In this document: piece by piece, positions 1 to 8,062 of the stretch
Numbering within the stretch: the stretch's first letter is position 1
How the letters are laid out: every line of letters begins with the position of its first letter
NCBI RefSeq assembly: GCF_014649395.1
Contig: NZ_BMSY01000001.1
Span: forward strand, 682,001 to 746,000
Direction: 5' to 3'
Origin: Streptomyces aureoverticillatus
Lineage (GTDB): Bacteria; Actinomycetota; Actinomycetes; Streptomycetales; Streptomycetaceae
DNA: 64,000 nucleotides
Notes under the pieces: model-generated
Seen by the model: the letters and a program-made list of their open reading frames with translations, nothing else
Told to the model about the DNA's origin: nothing
Database searches by the model: none
Translations under genes and position numbers: made by a program

Positions 1-58
1 CCGTCCGGACGGGTACGTCGCGTGGGCGGGCCCTGACGGAAGGGGCCTCGCGGACCAT

Positions 59-97
59 TTGACCTCAACCAAGCTTGAGGTCCTACGTTCGTGCGCA
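59..97 (+). promoter_or_regulatory. SoxR-box promoter for the MarR-type gene
   Basis: The 18-bp site CCTCAACCAAGCTTGAGG at 63-80 has perfect SoxR half-sites (CCTCAA and TTGAGG) separated by 6 nt. It lies between a -35 TTGACC (59-64) and a -10 TACGTT (84-89) with a 19-bp spacer, the overlong spacing typical of MerR/SoxR-activated promoters. Transcription would begin about 7 nt after the -10, at ATG 97, which suggests a leaderless mRNA. The match is seen directly; control by SoxR is inferred. Confidence 0.75.
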
Positions 98-597
98 TGA
101 CGAACACGAACGCGAACACGAACGCGAAGAAGGCCCCCTTCAGCCCCTCCCACAGCGACGCCGACCTGGTCAACCAGCCGATCGGTTACTGGAGTTCGGC
201 GGCCGGCAAGGCCGTCGTCCACCACATCCGCACGATGCTCGCCGAGAACGGGCTCACCCAGCCCCAGTGGTGGGTCCTGAACCAGGTCGTCGGCCACGAG
301 GCGGGCCGCGACCGCAAGGAGGTCGTCGAAGTCCTGCGCGGCTACCTGGAGTTCGGCGAGGGGCCGCTGCACCACGACATCGACGCCCTGATCGGCCGCG
401 GGCTGCTCTCCCAGGAGGAGAGCGGCACGCTGCACATCACCGAGACGGGCACCGCGTTGCAGCAGCGGGTCGCGGCGTCGCAGGGGCAGACGCGGGGGCA
501 GATCCACGAGGGCATCGACGACGCCGAGTACGTACGGGCCCTGAAGGTGCTCCAGCGCATGATCTACAACGTGGACGGCCGTGCCTGGCACCACTGA
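97..597 (+). CDS. MarR-family transcriptional regulator
   Basis: This is a 166-aa protein with a winged-helix MarR layout. A helical N-terminus is followed by the recognition region around DRKEVVEVLRGYLEFG, a wing (GLLSQEESGTLHITETG) and a C-terminal dimerisation helix. The start is set at ATG 97 because the SoxR-type promoter predicts a transcript beginning there; GTG 91 is the in-frame alternative. An imperfect GC-rich hairpin at 601-622 follows the stop. MarR proteins usually repress oxidative-stress or efflux genes, and a SoxR box in front of one suggests it belongs to the response to redox-cycling metabolites. Its own targets are unknown. Confidence 0.85.
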   Translation: MTNTNANTNAKKAPFSPSHSDADLVNQPIGYWSSAAGKAVVHHIRTMLAENGLTQPQWWVLNQVVGHEAGRDRKEVVEVLRGYLEFGEGPLHHDIDALIGRGLLSQEESGTLHITETGTALQQRVAASQGQTRGQIHEGIDDAEYVRALKVLQRMIYNVDGRAWHH

Positions 598-600
598 CGG

Positions 601-622
601 GCCCGGCGCGGCAGCGCCCGGG
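601..622 (+). terminator. Imperfect terminator-like hairpin
   Basis: GCCCGGCGC at 601-609 pairs with GCGCCCGGGC after a short loop, with one bulge. It lies directly after the MarR-type stop. There is no U-tract, which is usual for Streptomyces terminators. Confidence 0.4.
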
Positions 623-695
623 CAGGCTTCCCAAGCATTCGCTCATGGGAAACACTTCGGGGAGTGATGTCCAGTGGAGTGACGTGGGGGATGCG

Positions 696-1646
696 ATGAG
701 CAGGGGCGCGATAGCCAGAGGGCGCGCGGCGGCGGGTGCCGTCGCGGCCCTGACCCTGGCGTGCGGGTGCACGGCGCAGGCCGTCGGCGCGGGCGGGAAG
801 GACGAGAAGTCGCCACCCACCCGCACCACTTCGGACAGATCCGCGGACTCGGCGCCCGCCCCGCGGAGTTCCCGCACTCCCGACACTTCCGACACTTCCG
901 AGCTGCCGAAGATGAAGTCGCCCGTGTCCCGGGCGGAGTTGCCCTCGTCGAAGGCGCCGAGCGCGCCGCCGCCCCGGCCGCGGGTCAGCACGCCACCGCC
1001 CCCGCCCGAGCCGGGACCGGTGCTCCTGGCGCGCGGTCAGGACGGGAAGAAGGTGCGCGAACTCCAGGCGCGGCTGCGGCAGATCGGCTGGTTCGGGCAG
1101 CACCCGACGGGGACGTACGGGCCCGTCACGGCGACCGCCGTCGAGGGCTTCCAGGGCAAGCGGGGGCTGCTCCGCACCGGCGCGACCGACACCCGCACCT
1201 GGGACCGGCTGCTCGCGATGACGCGCGAGCCGACGCGGCACGAGCTGTACCCCGACGGCGGCATGCCGCCCGCCAAGCCGGACCGGCGCTGTCTGACCGG
1301 CCGGGTCATGTGCATCAGCAAGGAGAGCCGCACGCTGACCTGGATGATCGACGGCAAGGCCGTGACGACGGTCGACGTGCGCTTCGGCTCGGAGTACACG
1401 CCGACGCGCGAGGGTGAGTTCCAGGTGTTCTGGAAGAACCGCGACCACGTGTCGACGCTGTACGACACCCCGATGCCGTACGCCATGTTCTTCAGCGGGG
1501 GCCAGGCCGTGCACTACTCGTCGGACTTCGCCGCGAGGGGCTACAACGGCGCGTCGCACGGCTGCGTGAACGTCCGCGACAAGAAGGCGATCGCGGGCCT
1601 GTTCAAGCAGGTCAAGACGGGTGACAGGGTCGTCATCTACAAGTGA
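696..1646 (+). CDS. L,D-transpeptidase with peptidoglycan-binding domain
   Basis: This 316-aa exported protein begins with a signal sequence (GAVAALTLACGCTAQA) holding two cysteines but no standard lipobox, then a Ser/Pro/Thr-rich linker to about residue 105. A PG_binding_1 module follows (LLARGQDGKKVRELQARL, residues about 109-170). The C-terminal YkuD catalytic domain carries the SHGCVNVRD signature with its active-site Cys and the upstream His in VHYSSD. The enzyme would form 3-3 crosslinks or tailor peptidoglycan outside the membrane. ATG 696 has GGGGGA a few bases upstream; in-frame GTG 684 is possible. Confidence 0.9.
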   Translation: MSRGAIARGRAAAGAVAALTLACGCTAQAVGAGGKDEKSPPTRTTSDRSADSAPAPRSSRTPDTSDTSELPKMKSPVSRAELPSSKAPSAPPPRPRVSTPPPPPEPGPVLLARGQDGKKVRELQARLRQIGWFGQHPTGTYGPVTATAVEGFQGKRGLLRTGATDTRTWDRLLAMTREPTRHELYPDGGMPPAKPDRRCLTGRVMCISKESRTLTWMIDGKAVTTVDVRFGSEYTPTREGEFQVFWKNRDHVSTLYDTPMPYAMFFSGGQAVHYSSDFAARGYNGASHGCVNVRDKKAIAGLFKQVKTGDRVVIYK

Positions 1647-1924
1647 CACGACGCACCGCAACCATCAATTGAGCAACCCCCGCGGCGAGCATTTGGTCCG
1701 CGAGAGCGGCGCCGGTTCAGGCGCAGAATGGGGCGCGGGCGGAATCGGGGGAACGTATTCCGCCCGCGCCAGTGGCACGGAGCCGTAGGTACGGGGGGAA
1801 CCCCGGCTCGTGCGCAGCCGATGACCAGTCGGCTCACTTATTACTGCGTCACCGTTTCGGAAAACGTCACACCCTGGCGGTGCGGCCTGGGTCACACTTC
1901 CGTGGCCGGTGCCCCGGGGCGCGG

Positions 1925-3379
1925 TCAGCGGGTCGGCAGCGCGCTGTACGAGGCGGACGGCCGGGGGAGCGGGGCGGGCAGCTTGACGGGCGGGGCGTGG
2001 CCGCCGGAGCCGCCACCGCTCTGTCCGTCGCCGGGGCCGTGGTCCCCGCCGCCGTTGTCGTCGTCCCCGCCGTCGCCACCGCCGCCGTGGTCGTTGCCGC
2101 CGTCGTTCCCGCCGCCCTTGCCGTCGTCGCCGGCGCCGAGGACGCGCTCGCAGAACTTGTCCACGCGCGCGGGGCCGCGGGCGAGCTCCTCCAGCTTGCG
2201 GCGCTTGTCGCCCTGGAGCTCACCGCTGCGGTAGGCCTGGCAGTGCGCGACCATGCGCTGGTACCACTTCTTCTGGGCCTCGCCGCGGTTGTGGCCCTCG
2301 TCCGTGCCGGGGCCTGTGCCCGGGTCGGTGCCCGGCTTGTCGGCGGGGTCCTCGCCGCCGCCGGTGCCGCCGCCCCCGCCGGGGGTCTCGGTGTCCTCGG
2401 GCGGGGCGCTGGTCTCGGGGGCCTCGGTGGTGTCGTCGTCGAGGACGGAGCTGTCGTCGTCGGGCAGCTCGTCCGGCGGGGCGGCGGTGTCGTCCGAGGG
2501 TGTGCCGAGCGGCTCCTCCGGTGTCGCCACCGGGGACGCGCTGGTCGCGGGCCCCTGCTCGTTCCGCTGGAACGGCGAGGGGATCACGCCGGTCCCGGCG
2601 GCGACGGCGACCCCGCCGACCATGCACGCGGCCAGCGCGGCGGCCACGCCGAGCCGCACGGGGCGCGCCCAGCGGGCGGGACGGGCCGCGGAAGCGGACG
2701 CGGTGCGGGAGGCCGAGGCGGCGCGACCGATGCGCACGCTCCGGCCCGCCAGATCGGTCCCGGGGGCGACGCCGGCGTCGGGGGCCGCGGAGACCTCGGC
2801 GGCCGCAGCGAGGGCCGGACGGGGCTCGGCATCGGCGGCCCCGTGGGTCCCGGCGGCACCGGCAGTCCCGGCGGCCGCGTGAGTCCCGGGAGCACCGGCA
2901 GTTCCGGCAGCCCCAGCAGACCCCGCGGCACCGACAAGCCCGGTGGCCCCAGCAGGGCCCGTACCACCGGCAGACCCGGCAGACCCAGCAGCCCCGGAGC
3001 CACCAGCACCCCTGTCCGTCCCCGGCGTCACCCCCGCGGCGCGGTCCGCAGGCAGCCCAGGCGCAGCCGGAGTCACCGGCCGCCCAGGCGCAGCCGCGTC
3101 GGACGCGTCAGGCGCCACCGATGCGGCCGACACGGCAGACGAACCCCGCGCGTCCGACGAACCCCGCGCAGCCCGGAACGCCGCCAACGCCCCCGCCTCG
3201 CCGGGAAGTTCGAGTTCCGGGGCGGGAGGAGAGGGGGCGGGCGCACGGAGTGCGACAAGCGCCGCGGTGAGGCGTTCTGCCTGTTCGCGCTCGTGATCAC
3301 CGATGCCTTCGAGCCGTTCGCCGCGGAGCAGTCTCTCCGCCGCGTCACGGTCCAGCCACTTGTACTGCTCGTCGGCCAT
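1925..3379 (-). CDS. Large membrane partner of ECF sigma factor, collagen-like and Asp/Pro-rich
   Basis: This 484-aa protein starts inside the stop of the upstream sigma gene (TGATG overlap), so the two are translationally coupled and it is probably the anti-sigma or a membrane partner. It has a cytosolic helical N-terminus (LDRDAAERLLRGERLEGIG), an Ala/Gly/Pro tract at residues about 122-181 with some 18 Gly-every-third-residue triplets, one transmembrane helix at about 241-268, and a long acidic Pro/Gly-rich outer part. That part contains a conserved-looking segment (WYQRMVAHCQAYRSGEL, with a second Cys in KFCERVL), possibly a disulphide. No zinc-anti-sigma HXXXCXXC motif is visible. The anti-sigma role is inferred from position only. 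Confidence 0.8.
   Translation of the reverse strand: MADEQYKWLDRDAAERLLRGERLEGIGDHEREQAERLTAALVALRAPAPSPPAPELELPGEAGALAAFRAARGSSDARGSSAVSAASVAPDASDAAAPGRPVTPAAPGLPADRAAGVTPGTDRGAGGSGAAGSAGSAGGTGPAGATGLVGAAGSAGAAGTAGAPGTHAAAGTAGAAGTHGAADAEPRPALAAAAEVSAAPDAGVAPGTDLAGRSVRIGRAASASRTASASAARPARWARPVRLGVAAALAACMVGGVAVAAGTGVIPSPFQRNEQGPATSASPVATPEEPLGTPSDDTAAPPDELPDDDSSVLDDDTTEAPETSAPPEDTETPGGGGGTGGGEDPADKPGTDPGTGPGTDEGHNRGEAQKKWYQRMVAHCQAYRSGELQGDKRRKLEELARGPARVDKFCERVLGAGDDGKGGGNDGGNDHGGGGDGGDDDNGGGDHGPGDGQSGGGSGGHAPPVKLPAPLPRPSASYSALPTR
2836..3012 (-). repeat. Collagen-like Gly-X-X coding repeat
   Basis: Inside the sigma-partner gene, about 18 consecutive triplets place Gly at every third residue (for example SAGGTGPAGATGLVGAAG). 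The DNA is a degenerate 9-bp periodic tract. Pro is scarce compared with true collagens, so triple-helix formation is uncertain. Confidence 0.7.
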
Positions 3380-4050
3380 CACATGTCCTTCTGCGTCCGC
3401 GTACGCGAATGCGTCACACACGGGGACGGCGGCACGGCGCGTCCGTGCGGGTCCGGCTGCGGGGGAACGGCGCCCAGACCGTGCCCCTGTGCCGGCCCGT
3501 CGGCGCCCATCAGTTCGGCGAGGCGCTTGAGACCACGGTGGGCGGCGGTGCGTACCGCGCCGGGGCGTTTGCCCAGCGTGTCGGCGGCGCTCTTGGCGTC
3601 GAGACCGACCACGACCCGCAGCACGACGGCCTCCGCCTGGTCCTGCGGGAGCTGGGCTATGAGGGCGAGCGCGGCGTCGGTGGAGAGGGACTCGATCGCC
3701 TCGCCGGCGGTGTCGGCCTCGGCGGGCCTGCCGGTCAGCTCCGTCTCGTCGCCGCCGATCGCGGGGCGGCGGCCGCGCATCCGGATGTGGTCGAGGGCGC
3801 GGTTGCGGGCGATGCGCGCGGCCCAGCCGCGGAAGCGGTCCGCGTCGCCGCTGAACCGGTCCAGGTCGCGGGCGATCTGCAGCCACGCCTCGGACGCGAC
3901 GTCCTCCGCGTCGCCGTCGCCGACGAGCGTTCGTACGTAACCGAGCAGCCGCGGGTGCACGGCGCGGTACACAGTCCGGAACGCGGTCTCGTCCCCGTCC
4001 TGTGCCGCAAGCACGGCGGCGGTCAGCTCGGCGTCGTCCTCCCCCTGCAC
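3379..4050 (-). CDS. ECF-type RNA polymerase sigma factor
   Basis: This is a 223-aa sigma factor. Region 2 is visible as LGYVRTLVGDGDAEDVASEAWLQIARDL, split by the usual RFRGWAARIARNRALDHIR segment. Region 4 (LPQDQAEAVVLRVVVGL, then a helix-turn-helix ending PGAVRTAAHRGLKRLAE) lies at residues about 125-180. A GAGGGG ribosome-binding site precedes ATG 4050. The stop overlaps the start of the membrane partner, giving a typical sigma/regulator operon. It is clearly paralogous to the sigma factor at 26447-27295. Target promoters are unknown. Confidence 0.92.
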   Translation of the reverse strand: MQGEDDAELTAAVLAAQDGDETAFRTVYRAVHPRLLGYVRTLVGDGDAEDVASEAWLQIARDLDRFSGDADRFRGWAARIARNRALDHIRMRGRRPAIGGDETELTGRPAEADTAGEAIESLSTDAALALIAQLPQDQAEAVVLRVVVGLDAKSAADTLGKRPGAVRTAAHRGLKRLAELMGADGPAQGHGLGAVPPQPDPHGRAVPPSPCVTHSRTRTQKDM

Positions 4051-4210
4051 TGGGTGCCCCTCTGCGCCTGGCCAGGCGCCGCTCTCACGGGTCTGCCTTC
4101 TCGCGGTCGTGCGCCGCTGTACCGCTCGCGGTGGTTCCGGTCGGCGGTCGCGGTGGTGGGTCCCAACGCGGCGCGAAACTGCACGCTACGGCGTGAAACC
4201 GGTGCACGTC

Positions 4211-4227
4211 CATGTTTGTACAACATG
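4211..4227. promoter_or_regulatory. Palindrome upstream of ECF sigma gene
   Basis: CATGTTTGTACAACATG is a 17-bp site with perfect 6-bp arms (CATGTT/AACATG) around a TGTAC centre. It sits in an AT-richer patch of the roughly 445-bp gene-free stretch 4051-4495. No other convincing gene was seen in that stretch. It could be an operator for the sigma operon (start 4050, minus strand) or for a rightward transcript. Confidence 0.35.
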
Positions 4228-4495
4228 CAACTAGCGGGTGACGCAGTGCGGTGTGACAGAAAACGCACCGGGGACGCAGAAGGGAGTACGGACCGCCACG
4301 CGGTTCGTGCCGTGTGACGGCCGGGGCCTCTCCTGTGGGGGGTGGCGGCCCCGGCCGTCTCCCGTAATCGGCACCCTGCCCCGGGGTGACGCGAGGCGTG
4401 GACCACCGCCGTGGGCAACGCATGACGGCGAGACCGAAGCCCCGCGCGTACGGCTCCGACGCGTGGTGGAGGGGTCGTGATGCCGGTGCTGCCCG

Positions 4496-4573
4496 ATGAA
4501 GCGGCTGGACGAATACGAGCGCCTGCTGCGTGAACAGCTCGTCGTGGCCGCAGCCGCTACCGTGAAGCCATGA
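4496..4573 (+). CDS. Possible 25-aa leader ORF coupled to Uma2 gene
   Basis: ATG 4496 opens a 25-codon frame encoding a short amphipathic helix (MKRLDEYERLLREQ). Its TGA overlaps the ATG of the Uma2 gene as ATGA. It could be a coupled leader peptide, the degenerate tail of a lost partner gene, or chance. There is no good ribosome-binding site. Confidence 0.3.
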   Translation: MKRLDEYERLLREQLVVAAAATVKP

Positions 4574-5151
4574 CCGCACTTCCCGACTGGATGCGCCCGC
4601 CCCGCGCGGAAGGCTGGTTCGCGGAGGACCTTGATCACCTCCCCGAGGCCCCGCGCCACACGGAGCTGATCGACGGAGCCCTCGTATTCATGATGTCGCC
4701 CCAGCGGTCCTGGCACGGCCGTCTCGTCACCGCCCTGACCACCACGCTCATGGCGCAGGCGCCGACCGGCGTGGAGGTCGAGCGGGAAATGACGATCCGC
4801 CTCGATGCCCGCAACCGACCCGAGCCGGACCTCTTGGTGACAGATCTGCCCTACGACCCCGACCGCACTTGGTACGCCCCCGATGACGTGAAGCTCGTCG
4901 TGGAAGTCGTCTCCCCCGAGTCCGCCCACCGCGACCGCACGGTCAAGCTCCGCAAATACGCGGAGGCCGGCATCCCGCACTACTGGTGCATCGAGGACGA
5001 GGACGGCACGCCCGCCGTCCATGTGTACGAGCTCGACAAGCCAACGGGCGCCTACGCGCCCGCAGGCATCTTCCGGGGCGCCCTTCAGCGCCCGCTCCCC
5101 TTCGAGATCAGCCTCGACCTCGACAAGCTGACACCTTCCCGGAGCAGCTGA
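4570..5151 (+). CDS. Uma2-family PD-(D/E)XK nuclease-like protein
   Basis: This 193-aa protein has the Uma2 (DUF820) layout. The restriction-endonuclease-like core is seen as EPDLLVTDLPYD, then KLVVEVVSPES and TVKLRKYAEAGIPHYW, matching the D...ExK active-site pattern of the family. Uma2 proteins are abundant in actinobacteria and cyanobacteria and their physiological substrate is not established. The usual Uma2 opening (ELIDGALVFM) is present, and length is normal. The start overlaps a tiny upstream ORF. Confidence 0.88.
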   Translation: MTALPDWMRPPRAEGWFAEDLDHLPEAPRHTELIDGALVFMMSPQRSWHGRLVTALTTTLMAQAPTGVEVEREMTIRLDARNRPEPDLLVTDLPYDPDRTWYAPDDVKLVVEVVSPESAHRDRTVKLRKYAEAGIPHYWCIEDEDGTPAVHVYELDKPTGAYAPAGIFRGALQRPLPFEISLDLDKLTPSRSS

Positions 5152-5177
5152 ACCTGGCGGCGGCGGGACCGCGTGGG

Positions 5178-6095
5178 TCAGACCTCGAAGAGGTCCGCCC
5201 CCGCCGGTCCGCCGCCGAGCTCGCTCGCGTCGACGGTCTGGGCCGCCGGCGGGGCGTGGGCCTCCACGGGCCTGCCGTAGTCGGACATCCGCATCGTCAT
5301 CCGCTTGCCGTCCTCCTCCATGGCGAAGGCGGTGATGTAGGGCTTGCCCTCGGCCGCGACGTACATGGCGTTGGTCTCCAGGGCGCCGTCGGCCTTCGGC
5401 TCGACGAGCGGTATGACGTGCTTGCCGTAGCGGTACGTCGCGGGGCGGGCCTGTATCTGCCCGTCGAAGCCGTCGTCCCCGGCGTCGTCCAGCTTGCCGA
5501 GCAGCTCGTCGAGGTCGCACCGCGCGCCCGGCATCACCGGCCGGCCCGAGCTGCCGTCGCCCGCCGGGACCTTCAGGTACTTGCCCTTGACGAGCGCGAT
5601 CCGCTCCTCGACCCTCGCCAGCACCGCCGGACCGCGCGCCTCGGCCATGTCCCGGATCGTCGCCAGCGACTCGTCCGTGAACCGTACGTACGCGGCGCCG
5701 CCCGCGATCATGATCAGGTCGCCGCGCTGACCCGGACCCGAGTCGAACGTGCCCGTGCAGTTGCTGCGCCGGTCCAGGTGGAGGGTGACCTCCTGGTGCC
5801 GGTCGGAGCCGGTCGCCGCGGATCCGGCGCTCATCTCGACGTTGATGCGCAGCGAGTCCGCCGACCTGAGCAGGTCCATGCCCTCGGTCGCGAGCTGCTC
5901 GCCGCGCGCCCGGTCCGCGGGCAGCCGCTCGGTGAAGGTCCCGCCGCTGAGCCGCACCGGCTTGTCCTCGCTGCCGCAGGCCGTCAGCGCGGACGCCAGC
6001 GAACCGGCCGCCAGCAGGGCGGCCGCGCCCCGCAGCCACCCGCGGCGCGCGCCGCCCCGAGTCCCGAGTGCCGCCCTCAGCCCCACAGTCCCCAC
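5178..6095 (-). CDS. Secreted lipoprotein (LppX/LprG-like fold possible)
   Basis: This is a 305-aa lipoprotein if started at GTG 6095, which has CGGAGACGG just upstream; ATG 6134 would add 13 basic residues. The signal peptide ends in a lipobox SALTAC. The mature part has features reminiscent of actinobacterial LppX/LprAFG-type or DUF-type lipoproteins (THxDxx-like strands such as SCTGTF, GGAAYVRFTDES), and ends acidic. There is no catalytic motif. It stands alone, convergent with the Uma2 gene. Function is not assigned. Confidence 0.8.
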   Translation of the reverse strand: MGTVGLRAALGTRGGARRGWLRGAAALLAAGSLASALTACGSEDKPVRLSGGTFTERLPADRARGEQLATEGMDLLRSADSLRINVEMSAGSAATGSDRHQEVTLHLDRRSNCTGTFDSGPGQRGDLIMIAGGAAYVRFTDESLATIRDMAEARGPAVLARVEERIALVKGKYLKVPAGDGSSGRPVMPGARCDLDELLGKLDDAGDDGFDGQIQARPATYRYGKHVIPLVEPKADGALETNAMYVAAEGKPYITAFAMEEDGKRMTMRMSDYGRPVEAHAPPAAQTVDASELGGGPAGADLFEV

Positions 6096-6405
6096 CCGTC
6101 TCCGCCGACCTTCCCGGTCCACGCGCCCTCGCACCCGCCCTGGGGCGCGCCCGCGTACGCGTTCTCATGCGTTTCTCATGAACCTCTTCCTTGAACCCTG
6201 CGCGGCGGCGCGCCCCGATGTCACATCCGCGCGATGCGGGAAACGTCACGCGACGAATCACCCGGCTCCGTACAACCTTTCGACCTCGTCGGCCGTCGTA
6301 CGAAACCGTTGATTCACCAGAGGTTCGAGCTCGTTGATTGCCCGGAAGTTCACGGATGTTCAATGGGTTCACGGAACTCACCGTTCGACCAGAGGGGTTG
6401 GGGCA

Positions 6406-7848
6406 TTGAGCCTGCGAAAGGCGCACCGCGGGGCGTGGCTCGCCGTCGGGGCCGTCGTGCTCGGCGGCACGGGGGCCGTGGCGCTTCCGGTCACCACGGC
6501 GGCGTACGCGGCCGACGGCGACCCGGCGGCGCCCACCGCCGACTTCGACCGCGACGGCACCGCGGACCTCGTCGCGGCCACGCCGCGCGCGTCCGGGTCC
6601 AAGGGGTCCGTGACCGTCGTGCCGGGCGGCGCGGGCGGACCGGCCGCCACCAGGAAGAAGACGCTCACGCAGTCCAGTACGGGTGTCCCGGGCATCAACG
6701 AGTCCGGCGACCGCTGGGGCGCGGCCACGGCGTGGGGCGACATCGACGGCGACGGCAACGCGGACCTCGTGATCGGCGCGCCCGGCGAGGACGACACGTC
6801 GGGCCACAAGGACCGCGGCGCGGTGACGATGCTGTACGGCCCGAAGTTCACGTCCGGCACGGACATGCAGCTCTCCGAGGACTTCGCCTACGGCGGCGCG
6901 CAGTTCGGCTCGGCGGTCGCCGTCGGCGACTTCAACGCCGACGGCAAGGCGGACGTGTTCGCCGCCGCCACGGGCACGGGCGGCAGCTGGGCGGCCCGCT
7001 TCTCGGCGGGACACGAGACGGCGGGCACGGTCACGTCCGGCGACGCGGCCATCGCGTACGCGGACGCCGCGGCCGGAGACTTCAACGGCGACAAGTACGC
7101 CGACGTGGCCCTCACGTACCGGGACGCGGCCGGGAAGGGCAAGGTCGTCTGGTTCAAGGGCACCCGCTCGGGCCTGAGCCGGGTGGGCACGCTGTCCGTC
7201 AAGGGCGGCCGGTCGGTCGCCGCGGGCGACGTGACCGGCGACGGCCGGGCCGACCTCGTCGTCGGCCAGCCGTACACCTCCGAGTCGGGCGCGCACGCGG
7301 GCGGCCAGGTGACGGTCGTGCCCGGGTCGGCCTCGGGCCTGACCTCCGCCGGCGCGACGACCGTCCACCAGGCGAGCCCCGGGGTGCCGGGGGCGGCCGA
7401 GGCGGGCGACGCGCTCGGCTGGTCGGTGGCGGTGGGCGACGTCGACAAGGACGGGCACGCGGACGTCCTGGCCGGCGCGCCCGGCGAGGACATCACGCGC
7501 GCGGGCACGTCCCGTACGGACGCGGGCACTTCGCTGCTCTTCAAGGGCACCCGGTCGGGGCTCACGGGCGCGGGCGCGCTCGCCGTCAGCCAGGACGAGC
7601 CGGACGTCCCCGGCTCCACGGAGTCCGGCGACCGCCTCGGCTCGGCGGTCGCCCTGGCCGACTTCACCGGCGACGGGCGGGCCGACCTCGCGGTCGGCGC
7701 GGACGGGGAGGACGCGGGTGCCGGGACCGTGCTGCAGCTGGACACCGACGGGGCGGGGGGTGTCTCGCTCAGGAGCGGGGTGTACTACGGGCGGGCGCAA
7801 TTGGGGACGCCTGAGAAGGCTCACCTGGGTGAGGCGTTGACGCGGTAG
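6406..7848 (+). CDS. Secreted FG-GAP (integrin-alpha-like) seven-blade propeller protein
   Basis: TTG 6406 is chosen because AGAGGGG precedes it and because it places a Sec signal peptide (VVLGGTGAVALPVTTAAYA) at the N-terminus of a 480-aa protein. Seven FG-GAP blades follow, each with a Ca-binding DxDxDGxxD-type loop (DFDRDGTADLV, DIDGDGNADLVIGAPGED, DFNADGKADV, DFNGDKYADV, DVTGDGRADLV, DVDKDGHADVLAGAPGED, DFTGDGRADLAVG). Seven repeats would close one beta-propeller. Such proteins are secreted; ligands are generally unknown. The stop codon lies inside a tandem duplication. Confidence 0.9.
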   Translation: MSLRKAHRGAWLAVGAVVLGGTGAVALPVTTAAYAADGDPAAPTADFDRDGTADLVAATPRASGSKGSVTVVPGGAGGPAATRKKTLTQSSTGVPGINESGDRWGAATAWGDIDGDGNADLVIGAPGEDDTSGHKDRGAVTMLYGPKFTSGTDMQLSEDFAYGGAQFGSAVAVGDFNADGKADVFAAATGTGGSWAARFSAGHETAGTVTSGDAAIAYADAAAGDFNGDKYADVALTYRDAAGKGKVVWFKGTRSGLSRVGTLSVKGGRSVAAGDVTGDGRADLVVGQPYTSESGAHAGGQVTVVPGSASGLTSAGATTVHQASPGVPGAAEAGDALGWSVAVGDVDKDGHADVLAGAPGEDITRAGTSRTDAGTSLLFKGTRSGLTGAGALAVSQDEPDVPGSTESGDRLGSAVALADFTGDGRADLAVGADGEDAGAGTVLQLDTDGAGGVSLRSGVYYGRAQLGTPEKAHLGEALTR

Positions 7849-7885
7849 CGCTTCGCTGGATGTGCGGTAGCGCTTCGCTGGATGT
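7842..7885. repeat. 22-bp tandem duplication spanning a stop codon
   Basis: The unit GCGGTAGCGCTTCGCTGGAT plus GT occurs twice head to tail (7842-7863 and 7864-7885). The first copy holds the TAG stop of the FG-GAP gene; the second repeats it downstream. Confidence 0.9.
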
Positions 7886-7956
7886 GCGGGGTCCCTGCGG
7901 GCCGGGGTGCGGTGTTTATTCTGGGGGCCGGGTGTGGTGCCTTCCCTGCGGGCCGG

Positions 7957-7996
7957 TGGGGGCTTGTCGCGCAGTTCCCCGCGCCCCTTACGGGGC
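7957..7996. repeat. Dispersed GC-rich palindromic intergenic element
   Basis: The stretch ending in GCGCCCCTTACGGGGCGC can fold into a strong hairpin and, from memory, matches a motif (TTGTCGCGCAGTTCCCCGCG) very common between Streptomyces genes. It lies between the convergent FG-GAP gene and the next hypothetical gene, where it could end transcription from both sides. Confidence 0.6.
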
Positions 7997-8062
7997 GCTC
8001 CTTACCGCGGCCGACTCTTCGCGCCCGCTCAGGCCGGAGCCGTCCCCGAGCCTTGCGCTCGC

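Noticed and set aside
1772..3940. Long plus-strand open frame over the sigma operon
   Set aside because: Antisense shadow of the sigma and membrane-partner genes; no family features.
4231..7824. Very long minus-strand open frame (over 1100 codons)
   Set aside because: It covers the Uma2, lipoprotein and FG-GAP genes in a shadow frame, with Arg/Gly/Ala-rich composition typical of GC-rich antisense frames.
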